A stretch of DNA of 39,125 nucleotides from an uncultured Erysipelotrichaceae bacterium (GCA_902761625.1 CACWLH010000023.1:1-39125); one strand, 5' to 3'; positions 1 to 8,540 are shown, numbered from the stretch's first letter. A program made the numbers and translations. The notes: generated from the letters alone by a model not told the origin.

Positions 1-98
1 TCCGGATCAAGCCAACATTCAACAGCTTTCAGTTTCGCTTCTGATATATAAAATTGTGAAGGCTGCAGGTCTTTCAGCTTTAACTTTGCTATCTCCAA
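1..98 (-). CDS. Partial CDS, N-terminus only (ParB-like or unknown)
   Basis: The minus strand is open from a TTG at 96-98 to the left edge, giving about 32 residues that begin LEIAKLKLKDLQPSQFYISE. A GGGGTT-rich site with AAGGGG at 109-114 lies 10 nt before the TTG, which is why I chose this start. The pattern of a short strand followed by a PSQFYIS-like phrase recalls the N-terminus of ParB-like nuclease-fold proteins, but this is resemblance only. It lies downstream of the SDR gene in the same direction, with about 100 nt between them. The C-terminus is outside the window, so no function is assigned. Confidence 0.4.
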   Translation of the reverse strand, partial: MEIAKLKLKDLQPSQFYISEAKLKAVECWLDP

Positions 99-198
99 AA
101 CGATCCAACCCCTTTCATATACCGATTTATCTGTTAAATGCTTCTGAAATTCAGTTGACAGCTGATACTCAGTTCCGCCTGCTCAGTCCGGGCTGTTT

Positions 199-909
199 TC
201 ACTCTTCTTTCATCCAGCCGTAATCGTTGTGGTAGATCATGAGCTTTGTCATTCCCCCGTCCACGCAGATATTTTCACCGGTGATGAAGGAAGCCTTCTC
301 ACTGCAGAGAAACAGAACGGTATTGGCAATGTCGAGGGGATTGCCGACTCTGCCGGCCGGATGCTGGGAGGCATCGGGTCCCTCGTAAACCGTATATGCG
401 GTGTCAATCCAGCCCGGGGATACGGAATTGACGCGCACCTTTGAGGAGAAGCTGACCGCCATCGCATGGGTCAGAGCGGCGATACCGCCTTTTGCGGCTG
501 TATAGCTTTCGGTCTGCGGCTGGCTCATGCGGTCGCGTGAGGATGAAATATTGACGATCGAAGCGCCTTTCGCAAAATACGGTGCGAACAGTTTAGAAAG
601 ATAAAACGGTGCGGTTACCCCAACTGAGAGTGCATACTGGAATTCCTCCCATGTGCACTCATTAATTCCTTTCATTAAAGGCAGTGCGTTGTTGATCAGA
701 TAATCGATTTTTCCATGTCTGCCGATCACATAAGAGACAAATTCCTCAATCGTTTCCTTTCTGGAGAGATCCCCCTGAAAATGATCACCTTTTTGTATAT
801 CGATCACTTCAACAATGGCGCCTTCTTTTTCGAACTGTTCTCTGATGCAGGCGCCGATGCCCTGCGCACCGCCGGTCACAACGACAACTTTTCCTTCAAA
901 TTCACCCAT
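199..909 (-). CDS. SDR family NAD(P)-dependent oxidoreductase
   Basis: A 236-residue short-chain dehydrogenase/reductase of classical length. The Rossmann motif TGGAQGIG is at residues 12-19 and the structural NNA motif at 73-75. The catalytic serine lies in ISSS (121-124) and the YxxxK pair is Y136/K140, followed by a PGW motif and a C-terminal GENICVDGG segment typical of 3-oxoacyl-ACP-reductase-like SDRs. All catalytic residues are present, so it should be an active cytosolic NAD(P)H oxidoreductase. The substrate cannot be read from sequence. It overlaps the upstream alpha/beta hydrolase by 8 nt, so the two are translated together as the last genes of the run that starts near 3351. The short acidic tail MKEE follows an aromatic NDYGW stretch. 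Confidence 0.9.
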   Translation of the reverse strand: MGEFEGKVVVVTGGAQGIGACIREQFEKEGAIVEVIDIQKGDHFQGDLSRKETIEEFVSYVIGRHGKIDYLINNALPLMKGINECTWEEFQYALSVGVTAPFYLSKLFAPYFAKGASIVNISSSRDRMSQPQTESYTAAKGGIAALTHAMAVSFSSKVRVNSVSPGWIDTAYTVYEGPDASQHPAGRVGNPLDIANTVLFLCSEKASFITGENICVDGGMTKLMIYHNDYGWMKEE

Positions 910-1708
910 TTATTTCCCCTTTCAGCGCTTTCAGCACACGCTCATTGAAATCCTTCGCTTCCTCATAGGCGCCATGTCCGAGATTCTCATACAGGTAATA
1001 AGGCGCTTTCAGCTTTGCGGCAATATTCACGGTTTCCTGCCATGGCAAGATTCTGTCCTGTTTTGCGCCGATCACATAAGCTTTGGTCTGTACATTGCTT
1101 AACTGATCCCTGACATCAAATTTCAGGATGGCTTTGGCATGATTCATGAACCGGACGGGATCCGCTTTGGATGCCATTTTCACGAGCAGGCCCATGAACG
1201 GTTTATATCTTTTCAGATATGATTCCGAGTACAGATCATTGAAAAAACCGCGGACCAGAAGGTCTGTTTCCTTCTGTTCACTGAATCTGATCCATTCGCT
1301 GATTCTTTCCTCAGAGATCTCTGCACAATATGAAGCGCTTAAGGCAATGACGCAATGGTCAATGATCTCCGGATGACGGATCAGAAGCGTCTGTAAAATC
1401 ATGCCGCCCATTGACACACCGAGCAGATCCGCCTGTTCAATCCGCAATGCACACATTGCGTCATACAGATCATCCGCCATCTGCGTGATGGAGCAGCTCT
1501 CATCACATTCATTGCGTGTATCAAACATATAAACCTGGTAATCCTTCGCAAAGATGCGGTATGACAGGGCCACTCCCCTGCCGGAACCTCTGACCCGTCT
1601 CAGACTCAGTCCAGGTATCATGATCAGCGGTTTCTCCCCATTGCCGAAAGAGATATAGTCCATCGTGCATTCCGAGAGACGGAGAGTTTCTTCTTTGATC
1701 TTTGCCAT
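902..1708 (-). CDS. alpha/beta hydrolase
   Basis: A 268-residue soluble alpha/beta hydrolase with a full catalytic triad in the expected order: nucleophile S99 in GVSMGG, acid D218 in GAKQDRILP, and H245 in NLGHGAYEE. The oxyanion region IPGLS is near residue 31. There is no signal peptide, so it should be cytosolic. The ATG at 1708 has AGGAG seven nt upstream. It sits 15 nt after the membrane-anchored hydrolase gene and overlaps the SDR gene by 8 nt, which implies one operon. Family members hydrolyse esters, lactones or similar bonds; pairing with an SDR would fit turnover of a small carbonyl or ester compound, but this is inference. Confidence 0.88.
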   Translation of the reverse strand: MAKIKEETLRLSECTMDYISFGNGEKPLIMIPGLSLRRVRGSGRGVALSYRIFAKDYQVYMFDTRNECDESCSITQMADDLYDAMCALRIEQADLLGVSMGGMILQTLLIRHPEIIDHCVIALSASYCAEISEERISEWIRFSEQKETDLLVRGFFNDLYSESYLKRYKPFMGLLVKMASKADPVRFMNHAKAILKFDVRDQLSNVQTKAYVIGAKQDRILPWQETVNIAAKLKAPYYLYENLGHGAYEEAKDFNERVLKALKGEING

Positions 1709-1723
1709 GGGTTTCTCCTGTAT

Positions 1724-2593
1724 TTAGTCCGCTCCCATCAGGGCCATGCGCACCATCTGCGCGGCAAGCCGCTGCTGAAGGGATGAACTGATCAGAGCTT
1801 CGTGATCCATTTCCGGTTTTTCATAAGCGCCGAAGCCGGAATGGTTTGCGCCGGTGATCATGGCTTCCCTGGTTTTTTCGGGGAAGGACTGTTTTGCTTT
1901 TTCATAGCCGTCATAATCAAACAGACCGTCACGCTGCGCATAGACGGCAATCAGCCGCAGTCCGTCGTTTAGTTTCACTTCGGGATAAGCGCCGAAAAGA
2001 ATCATGCCTGCCAGCTGTGAACTGTGCGCATTCGCATATTCAGCAGCGCTTTGTGCGCCGCTGCCATGGGCCGCCATATACCAGCTTCCGTAATCATATC
2101 TTTGCACGATTTCATCCGCGGCATTGACTTTGAGATATGGCCTGTGATAAGGCATGCGGATCAGAAAACAGTCAATTCCCTGGACGGCGCACTGAGACAG
2201 CAACGGCGCATAGGCTTCTTCTTCGACGCCTTCCTCGCCATAGAAAATCATGGCTGCATAGGTTCCCCAGCCGTCAAAGAAATATCCGTATTCCGTCGGG
2301 TGGACAAGGACCGCCTCCGTGGAAATCAATGCCTCACGCGCAGTCTCATCCGCTTTGACAGTGCGGCTCAGCCAGCCGAAAAAACCGGAAGCGGAAAACC
2401 CGCAGGCCAGCAGTATTGTCAGGATGGCTTTGAGCCAGCGATTGCCCTGTTTTCCGCTGAGTTTTTCATATGCAAAGAAACACAGCTGCACAAACAGGAA
2501 ACCCAAAAGCAAAGCCCCGCAGAAAAAAGCGGCGGCGAAATATTTCTGCTGCGCGGAAAGATGTTCAAAGAGAATTCTGACCATATCAATCAT
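1724..2593 (-). CDS. Membrane-anchored alpha/beta hydrolase, nucleophile elbow altered
   Basis: A 289-residue protein with two N-terminal membrane segments (about 17-41 and 53-74) followed by an alpha/beta hydrolase domain (about 110-285) of the Abhydrolase_5 type (Pfam PF12695). Family members normally carry GHSLGG at the elbow. Here the segment is AAHGSGA (174-180), so the usual nucleophile position is G177 and a serine sits one place later (S178). The expected acid (D222 in QRDGLF) and histidine (H251 in GANHSGFG) are kept. Its ATG overlaps the stop of the metallophosphoesterase gene by 1 nt, with GGAG eight nt upstream, so the two are translationally coupled. It may be inactive, or use the shifted serine. 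Confidence 0.75.
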   Translation of the reverse strand: MIDMVRILFEHLSAQQKYFAAAFFCGALLLGFLFVQLCFFAYEKLSGKQGNRWLKAILTILLACGFSASGFFGWLSRTVKADETAREALISTEAVLVHPTEYGYFFDGWGTYAAMIFYGEEGVEEEAYAPLLSQCAVQGIDCFLIRMPYHRPYLKVNAADEIVQRYDYGSWYMAAHGSGAQSAAEYANAHSSQLAGMILFGAYPEVKLNDGLRLIAVYAQRDGLFDYDGYEKAKQSFPEKTREAMITGANHSGFGAYEKPEMDHEALISSSLQQRLAAQMVRMALMGAD

Positions 2594-3351
2594 CAGGCAA
2601 TCTCCACGATCTGTTCATAAATACAAAAGCGCCTGTCATCTGCCTGCACATTCATATGATAGTGGCCAAACAGCCAGAGGGTGCGGGCGGAAAGTCTCTG
2701 TTCAATGAGATCAAAATAATCGCTCAGGCGGCTGTGATCATAAAATCCGAGCTTTTCTTCCAGCCGGGCTGAGGCGCAATGGGTGAATATGAAATCGACA
2801 TCGTAATTCACCGCTTCCAGTGCATCGAGTCCCCGCTGATAAACCGCATCATCGCTTTCCACTTCCTGCGGCCACCATGATACTCCCTTCACACGGAAGA
2901 GGTTCTTTCCCTCCTCCTGAAGTTTCATCGCTTTTTCCAGCCAGTCCGGATCATTGCCATCGAGAAGTCCGTCGGTAATATCATGGGAGGAGGCGCCGTT
3001 GAAATTGAAGATCGTTTTTCCATTGACGGTATAGATATATCCGCTCTGCAGCAGAAAGACATTTTCTCTCAATACATAAACCGGCGCACCATAGCGCTCC
3101 TCAACCGGAAGCTTTGCGATGCGGTCATAATTCTCATGATTGCCAAGGGTTGCGATCAGCGTGAAATTCTTCTGTTCCAGCCAGTCAAGGAACAGCTTTT
3201 CCAGCTCTGTTTCCTCAGGCTGAAAAACCAGGCCGAAATCGCCGAGTACGGCAACAACGTCATCCCTGGTCATATCTCTCTGTTCCGTGAAGATTGCTGA
3301 GGAAAGCCGGCGCGGATCGCCATGAAGATCCCCTGTCACAAATATGCTCAT
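2593..3351 (-). CDS. Metallophosphoesterase (calcineurin-like)
   Basis: A 252-residue cytosolic protein with the complete calcineurin-like metal signature: GDLHG (7-11), GDFG (37-40), GNHE (70-73), a THC segment in the C-terminal third and GHYH near the end. These residues bind the two-metal centre used to hydrolyse phosphomono- or diesters. No transmembrane segment or extra domain is visible. The substrate is unknown; relatives act on nucleotides or phosphoproteins. It heads the run of four minus-strand genes ending at 199, overlaps the next gene by 1 nt and lies 45 nt downstream of the AraC-type regulator. A TATAAT -10 lies about 18 nt upstream of its ATG. Confidence 0.9.
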   Translation of the reverse strand: MSIFVTGDLHGDPRRLSSAIFTEQRDMTRDDVVAVLGDFGLVFQPEETELEKLFLDWLEQKNFTLIATLGNHENYDRIAKLPVEERYGAPVYVLRENVFLLQSGYIYTVNGKTIFNFNGASSHDITDGLLDGNDPDWLEKAMKLQEEGKNLFRVKGVSWWPQEVESDDAVYQRGLDALEAVNYDVDFIFTHCASARLEEKLGFYDHSRLSDYFDLIEQRLSARTLWLFGHYHMNVQADDRRFCIYEQIVEIA

Positions 3352-3369
3352 AATCAGTCCGTTTTATTC

Positions 3370-3375
3370 ATTATA
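3370..3375 (-). promoter_or_regulatory. Possible -10 element for the 3351-199 operon
   Basis: Minus-strand TATAAT about 18 nt before the ATG of the metallophosphoesterase. No good -35 is visible 16-18 nt upstream, so the site would need an activator, such as the adjacent AraC protein, or may be chance. Confidence 0.35.
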
Positions 3376-3396
3376 TGATGAAAAGACACCGGCTTA

Positions 3397-4201
3397 TCAT
3401 TCACCGGAATTTTTTTTGAATTCCCGGCGCATCTGGCGCGGCGTAATGCCGTATTCCCTGACAAACAGGCGGTTGAAATAGCTCTGCTGGTTGAATCCGC
3501 ACACCGAAGCAATCTCCGAAAACTGCAGATCCGTGTTTTTCAGCAGAAAGACACTCTTCTCAAGACGGTATTGCTGGACATGCTCAATCGGTGATTTGCC
3601 AAGATACCGGCGAAACATTCTGGAACATTTCGAACGGCTCATCCTGCCCACCGCCGCAATCTCATCCACGGTGATTTCCTCCTGATGATGCTCACCGATA
3701 AAGGCAAGCATTTCACGGAAGGATTCCATGTCTGTGTCATGGCGCACGGTTTCCTCCGGATTTGTATGATGATAAATGCGGAAATACTGTCTTAACAGGG
3801 AAAGATATCTGGCCGCCACCTCAAATTCAAACCCTTCGGGTCTGTGACGGGAAAGTTCGATGATCGTATCCATATCATATAAAAACAGATCTGACACCGG
3901 ATGGATCACAACAGAGGAGAAGTTACTGTCGGTGATCATTGCGGAAAGCATATTGTCCAGATATGGCGCATGAACCGCATCCGGTGCCGCAATCAATATC
4001 CGCACCCTTGCCGGCGCAATTCACCCTGAGCCAGATGAAATGATCCACCACATGAATTGTCCGGTGCTCTTCTTCATTCCGACTGATTGTGAATTCATCA
4101 CAACCGATTCTGAAATCCGGATGTATATATTTCATACCGAACGGGAAGCCCGGATTCATTTTTTCTTTTAACATTTCTTCCATATATAAATAGCCTTGCA
4201 T
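3397..4201 (-). pseudogene. AraC family transcriptional regulator, probably frameshifted
   Basis: Two overlapping minus-strand frames together make one AraC regulator of about 265 residues. The upstream frame (ATG near 4201) encodes the N-terminal sensing part through HVVDHFIWLRVNCAGK. The downstream frame (open from 4005) continues with RILIAAPDAVHAPYL and ends in two helix-turn-helix motifs (VDEIAAVGRMSRSKCSRMF and FSEIASVCGFNQQSYFNRLF). The frames join at a GGG run at 4005-4007; removing one G would restore a continuous AGKVRILI reading. The only start available to the downstream frame alone is GTG at 4005, with AAGG directly abutting it, a poor ribosome site. It may be a true mutation, a sequencing error, or programmed slippage. 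The DNA-binding half (3397-4005) is intact. It lies upstream of the hydrolase/SDR operon and is its likely regulator. Confidence 0.65.
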
Positions 4202-4331
4202 ACCAGCATACCGCAGGATTGTTTCATATTAAAAGTATACCCGATAATGCTATAAATATGCCACTTCAAGTCCCATAATTACTCTGTGTGGTTTGATTGT
4301 ACAAATTCACAGTATTATTCAGGAGGAAATT

Positions 4332-5114
4332 ATGAAAAAAACACTTGCCTTTCTGATGTCAGTTGCACTGCTGGCCGGCTGCTCCGGAACAGCTGATGCA
4401 CCTGCTGATGAAACACCCAAAGAAGAAGAGACACCCGCAGAAACAGCTGAAACCGAAGAAGCACCTGAAGAGGAAGTTCAGACAGTCGGTGTTTACACCA
4501 TCTACAACGCTACCGGCGAAGGCATCACAGATCTTTATCTTTACCCGGCGGGATCCGCTGACAAGGGTGACAACTACGCGGCTGGCGGACATGGCTTCGG
4601 CGATGCTCACGCAATGGTCATCCAGTATGACGCAGCGGATGATCCTTCCGTTGCCCTGACTCTGGAATTCACAACAAATTCCGGTTACAGCGCACAGTTC
4701 GACACACTGCACATCGAAACAGCTCCGATCACTCTGCTGGCTGCTGATGCTCTGACAGGCTCCACTCCGCTCACATTCGCTCCGAACGCTGCGAAGTATG
4801 TCATCTACAACACAACAGGCGAAAAGGTCACTGACCTCTATCTGTACCGCACAGGTTCCGACGACAAGGGCGAAAACCTGATTGACGGCGCTGCTGAAGA
4901 CGGCGGAAGCCAGGAAATCACATTCGACGCTGTTCCGGAAATGCTGCTGGATGACAACGGCAAGATGGGCGTCTTCACACTCGAATTCACAACTGAATCC
5001 GGTTATACAGGAACATTCAAGACTCTGTCTTATGAGAACGCTCCGATCTGCCTGATTTCCGCTGATGCCATGACTGGCGCAACCGAGATCAAGTTCGGCG
5101 CACCTGAGAAGTAA
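4332..5114 (+). CDS. Two-repeat lipoprotein of unknown function
   Basis: Start chosen at ATG 4332, which has AGGAGGAAATT directly upstream; the frame is open further back but without a site. The 260-residue product begins with a lipoprotein signal (MKKTLAFL, lipobox LLAGC), then a Glu/Thr/Pro-rich linker of about 35 residues, so it should be anchored outside the membrane on a flexible stalk. The rest is two copies of a domain of about 100 residues. Each starts with V-x-x-IYN-T-GE-x-TDLYLY, has LEFTT-SGY in the middle and ends with a TAPI/NAPI-x-LL-x-ADA-TG phrase. Codon choice is restricted, suggesting high expression. A terminator follows. I do not recognise the domain; a ligand- or surface-binding role is only a guess. 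Confidence 0.85.
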   Translation: MKKTLAFLMSVALLAGCSGTADAPADETPKEEETPAETAETEEAPEEEVQTVGVYTIYNATGEGITDLYLYPAGSADKGDNYAAGGHGFGDAHAMVIQYDAADDPSVALTLEFTTNSGYSAQFDTLHIETAPITLLAADALTGSTPLTFAPNAAKYVIYNTTGEKVTDLYLYRTGSDDKGENLIDGAAEDGGSQEITFDAVPEMLLDDNGKMGVFTLEFTTESGYTGTFKTLSYENAPICLISADAMTGATEIKFGAPEK

Positions 5115-5132
5115 TTCTCGAAAACAATCATG

Positions 5133-5160
5133 AAACCGTGTTTCGGCACGGTTTTTCTTT
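5133..5160 (+). terminator. Rho-independent terminator after the lipoprotein
   Basis: 8-bp stem AAACCGTG/CACGGTTT (5133-5140 and 5147-5154), loop TTTCGG, then a T-rich tail. It lies 18 nt after the stop. Confidence 0.85.
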
Positions 5161-5175
5161 TGCCCTCAAAGCGTG

Positions 5176-5181
5176 TATAAT
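5176..5181 (+). promoter_or_regulatory. -10 element that decides the start of the small protein gene
   Basis: A perfect TATAAT sits just after the preceding terminator and overlaps an upstream in-frame ATG at 5180. If used, transcription begins near 5188, so translation must start at ATG 5201, which has its own AGGA site. No good -35 is seen. Confidence 0.4.
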
Positions 5182-5200
5182 GAGCACGCAGGAAACAGAT

Positions 5201-5479
5201 ATGAACAGTGAAAACAGTGAAAAGAAGATTGTCTCTTCGGAAAATGAAGACAGACAGGTATATGAGCTGATCAGTCTCGGCATCATTGATCCGCAGATTG
5301 ACCGTGATGAACTGGCTGAACAGATGAAACAGCGCTTCGCATTCAGCGATGCGGAAGTGCGCAATCTGATTGAGGGCGGACATACGATGGGTGTCATGTT
5401 CCGTATGCAGGCACTGCATGTGGCTCGTGAGCTCAACCGCATGGGCATCCGCACAGAGATCCGCCGCAAATCCGAATAA
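5201..5479 (+). CDS. Small charged hypothetical protein
   Basis: 92 residues from ATG 5201, chosen because AGGA at 5190-5193 is correctly spaced; the frame continues upstream through a terminator and a -10 box, so longer starts are unlikely. The N-terminus is polar (NSENSEKK), and the rest looks like a small helical domain with a LGIIDPQIDRDELAEQM segment and a basic end (ELNRMGIRTEIRRKSE). No membrane segment, signal or known motif is visible. It is flanked by terminators on both sides, so it is a single-gene unit between the lipoprotein and the helicase. Function unknown. Confidence 0.7.
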   Translation: MNSENSEKKIVSSENEDRQVYELISLGIIDPQIDRDELAEQMKQRFAFSDAEVRNLIEGGHTMGVMFRMQALHVARELNRMGIRTEIRRKSE

Positions 5480-5489
5480 TGCACAAAGG

Positions 5490-5516
5490 CAATGCCGCAT
5501 GCGGTATTGTTTTTTG
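5490..5516 (+). terminator. Rho-independent terminator after the small protein
   Basis: 8-bp stem CAATGCCG/CGGTATTG with one G-T pair (5490-5497 and 5502-5509), 4-nt loop, then TTTTTTG. It ends just before the likely helicase promoter. Confidence 0.8.
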
Positions 5517-5536
5517 TTTGTTTCCGCATGTACAAT
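5507..5536 (+). promoter_or_regulatory. Possible helicase promoter
   Basis: TTGTTT (5507-5512), 18-nt spacer, TACAAT (5531-5536). It overlaps the preceding terminator tail and the ATG at 5528. If real, transcription starts near the in-frame GTG at 5543. Confidence 0.4.
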
Positions 5537-8500
5537 TTCATTGTGAAAGCTGTATGCAGAGAACTGTACCGGGCAATCCGTGCAAATTGCTGGCTGGCAG
5601 TCGATTATCATAACCGCAAAAATGAAACAACCAGCTACTGGATCGCGGTGAGAGATCTCAATCCGCGCTCGCGCCGTCTGTTGTGTGACGGCATGCATCT
5701 GGGTTCTTTTTCGATCGCCTCTTTGAATCTGTATCTGGATCAGATTGTCAGTGCAAAAATGATCCGCGGCACTTATGCGGAAATACCCGAAACATTGAGG
5801 ACTGATATTCAGGACAATCCGGATAAATACAAATCCGTCTTTGCGGACAGCGCCAACTTTGCCATTCTGACTTACCTGAGTGAATGCTTCCGGCTGGATG
5901 AAAGTCCCTACCGGACTGACTTCGCTCTGGTGGGAAAGCTGGATGATGAGAAAGTGGACGGAGTTTCATATTCTCTTTCCGATGAGCAGTTTGCGCAGAT
6001 TGTCAGAAGTTTTGTAAAGGAAACGGATGATGATTTCAAAGGCAAACTGAGCATCAAACAGTTCGGAATGAATCTGCTGTCGGTGGCAACCGCCAAAGGA
6101 ATGTACCTGCTGGCCTATCAGCCGCTCAGACTGAATGTCGGCGCACGGCAGCTGGGTGCGTTTGATCCGCCCGTGATCTGCACGGAGAATACGATCAACG
6201 GAAAGAAACAGTCGGTGCGTTCATTCCTGGATCCGGAATTCCATTATCTTCTGAATGATTTCAAAGCCAATGCGGAGAAAATCCGTGAGATCATCACGGT
6301 CACCAATCCGGGCATTCTTGTGGATGATATGCCCTATGTTCTCGAGGTTGCCAGAGACAGCCTGCTCGATCTGCCTTCTGAATATGAAGGCATCTTTGCG
6401 ATGTATGATGAGGATCGGGTCACAGTGCCTGTGGCTGCCTTCTTCGGTCAACTGACACAACGCCCAAGAAAGACAAAAGCGGTGCCGATGGCGCTGTTAA
6501 GCAGACAGATCAATCTGGATCAGCTGCTGGCGATGAACCATGCCATGCGCTATCCCCTCTCCTATATCCAGGGACCGCCCGGCACCGGCAAGACGATGAC
6601 CATCGTCAATACGATTCTTTCCGCCTTTTATAATCATCGAACCGTGCTGTTTGCCTCCTACAACAATCATCCGATTGATGAAGCTGTGGGCAAGCTGAAA
6701 TCCTTCCGCGGCGCAAGCGGCTATATCCCCTTCCCGGTGATCCGGCTTGGCTCCAATGAGGAAACACTGCGTTCTTTGAAATTGATAAAGAAACTGATTC
6801 AGGAACTGAGCAGCACAAAGCAGAAAAAGGAGAAAGCATTCAAAGACAGTCCTTCCCGCATGGAGAATGCGAAGAAGCTTTCCGACTTTCTGGATGAATA
6901 TGAAGACACCCTCAATCTGATCGAGCGCAAAGACGCATTGGATGAGTTGTTGAAAAACTCCTCCCAGATGAATTTCACCCTGCAGCTGGAAACCGAACAA
7001 AAGCCGGCTCTGGAAAAGAAAATCAAGGAGGGAGAAAAACTGAATATCGACAAGGCCCTGCGCTTTGTGAATACGGATTTCACCGCACTCAAGGAAGTGC
7101 TTTACCGCATGAGCAGAAAATGTCTGGAGCGGATCAAAGAGCCCGCCTTTGATGAGCTGCGCTCGATTGTGCAGATGAAGGATGAGACCGAGATGGTGAA
7201 GCAGTTCAACTCCTGGCTCAACGATGAGGAACATCTCAAAGCATTCCTGCGTATTTTCCCCATTGTGGCAACCACATGCATTTCCGCTTACAAGCTTTCT
7301 TCGCCAAAGCCCCACTTTGATATGGTCATCCTCGATGAGGCAAGCCAGTGCAATACGGCAGTCTCACTTGTTCCGGTAATACGCGGTAAAAGCCTGATGC
7401 TGGTGGGAGATCCCCAGCAATTGCAGCCGGTCATTCTTCTGGATGAGGCGGACAATGCGCAGCTGAAAGAAAAATACGGTATCAGTGATGAATATGATTA
7501 CCGTACTTCCTCCATTTATAAAACAATGCTGGCATGCGATCCGGTTTCGGATGAGGTTCTGCTGTCCCATCATTACCGCTGCGATCCGAAGATCATCGGT
7601 TTCTCCAACCGTAAATATTACAACAGCAGACTGAAGATGGACGGCAGAAGCGTTTCGGATCAGCCGCTTGTCTATGTGGATGTGGACAATGATATGCCTT
7701 CAGCCAAAAACACCGCCCCGGCTGAAGCCGAGGCGATCGTCCGCTATATTAAGGCCAATCCGTCGGACAATATCGGTGTGATCACCCCGTTTGTCAGACA
7801 GAAGGATTATATTAAAAAAGAGCTGGAATCAAACGGCATTGACAATGTGGACTGCGGAACCGTTCATGCCTTCCAGGGGGATGAGAAGGATGTCATTCTC
7901 TTCTCGCTTGCCCTGTCGGAACATACCAGACCGGAAACCTATGCATGGCTCAATAACAATCGCGAGCTGATCAATGTGTCCACTTCCAGAGCCAGACAGC
8001 AGCTGTATCTGTTCACCGACAGCAATGCCCTGGAACGGCTTCATGACCCTTCTCAGGAGGATGATCTGTATGATCTTGCCTGCTATGTGCGCAGCGCCGG
8101 CACCTATCAGGTCACGCCCAAACCGGTGGAATCCAGAGCGCTTGGCATCCGCCCCTATTCCACGGCCACCGAAGAGGCATTTCTGGAAAATCTGACCCAT
8201 GCGCTGGACAATGCGTTCAGTGACGGTTCTCATTATACGGTTCATAAGGAAGTGCCGGTTTCCCAGGTCTTCATGGAAAACATCTCCTCCAAGGATTATT
8301 TCTACCGCGGCAGATTCGACTTTGTCGTTTACCGCAGATATCAGAAAAAAGAGATTCCGGTGCTGGCGGTGGAACTGGATGGCATGGAACATCTGTCCGA
8401 TCATATCGTCAAAGCGCGTGATGAACAGAAGGAAGCCATCTGTAAGGAACATGGGTTCGAGCTGATCCGCGTGGATAACACCTATGCGAGAAGATATCAC

Positions 8501-8539
8501 TATATTAAAGAAATCCTGACACAATACTTCAGATCTTAA
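5528..8539 (+). CDS. UPF1-like SF1 helicase with C-terminal nuclease-like domain
   Basis: About 1003 residues from ATG 5528; GTG 5543 is an alternative start, and neither has a ribosome site. The first 50 or so residues (RAIRANCWLAVDYHNRK then a YWIAVRDLNP strand) resemble a WYL-type beta-barrel. The helicase core has Walker A GPPGTGKT (349-356), Walker B ILDEASQC (DEAS 603-606), motif III GDPQQLQPV (627-635), LSHHYRC, GTVHAFQGDEKDV and the arginine-finger motif NVSTSRARQQL. A charged helical insertion of about 150 residues lies between Walker A and B. The end (about 900-1003) looks like a DUF2726/restriction-endonuclease-like fold with D931 and E949 in VELDG. Such proteins unwind nucleic acid with ATP; the nuclease part suggests DNA or RNA processing, repair or defence. 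It stands alone between terminators. Confidence 0.88.
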   Translation: MYNFIVKAVCRELYRAIRANCWLAVDYHNRKNETTSYWIAVRDLNPRSRRLLCDGMHLGSFSIASLNLYLDQIVSAKMIRGTYAEIPETLRTDIQDNPDKYKSVFADSANFAILTYLSECFRLDESPYRTDFALVGKLDDEKVDGVSYSLSDEQFAQIVRSFVKETDDDFKGKLSIKQFGMNLLSVATAKGMYLLAYQPLRLNVGARQLGAFDPPVICTENTINGKKQSVRSFLDPEFHYLLNDFKANAEKIREIITVTNPGILVDDMPYVLEVARDSLLDLPSEYEGIFAMYDEDRVTVPVAAFFGQLTQRPRKTKAVPMALLSRQINLDQLLAMNHAMRYPLSYIQGPPGTGKTMTIVNTILSAFYNHRTVLFASYNNHPIDEAVGKLKSFRGASGYIPFPVIRLGSNEETLRSLKLIKKLIQELSSTKQKKEKAFKDSPSRMENAKKLSDFLDEYEDTLNLIERKDALDELLKNSSQMNFTLQLETEQKPALEKKIKEGEKLNIDKALRFVNTDFTALKEVLYRMSRKCLERIKEPAFDELRSIVQMKDETEMVKQFNSWLNDEEHLKAFLRIFPIVATTCISAYKLSSPKPHFDMVILDEASQCNTAVSLVPVIRGKSLMLVGDPQQLQPVILLDEADNAQLKEKYGISDEYDYRTSSIYKTMLACDPVSDEVLLSHHYRCDPKIIGFSNRKYYNSRLKMDGRSVSDQPLVYVDVDNDMPSAKNTAPAEAEAIVRYIKANPSDNIGVITPFVRQKDYIKKELESNGIDNVDCGTVHAFQGDEKDVILFSLALSEHTRPETYAWLNNNRELINVSTSRARQQLYLFTDSNALERLHDPSQEDDLYDLACYVRSAGTYQVTPKPVESRALGIRPYSTATEEAFLENLTHALDNAFSDGSHYTVHKEVPVSQVFMENISSKDYFYRGRFDFVVYRRYQKKEIPVLAVELDGMEHLSDHIVKARDEQKEAICKEHGFELIRVDNTYARRYHYIKEILTQYFRS

Positions 8540-8540
8540 A

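Noticed and set aside
5138-5200. Earlier starts for the 92-residue protein
   Set aside because: They lie within the preceding terminator or the TATAAT box, and have no ribosome site.
6497-7315. 272-codon open frame opposite the helicase
   Set aside because: Antisense shadow of the helicase domain; the protein is not family-like.
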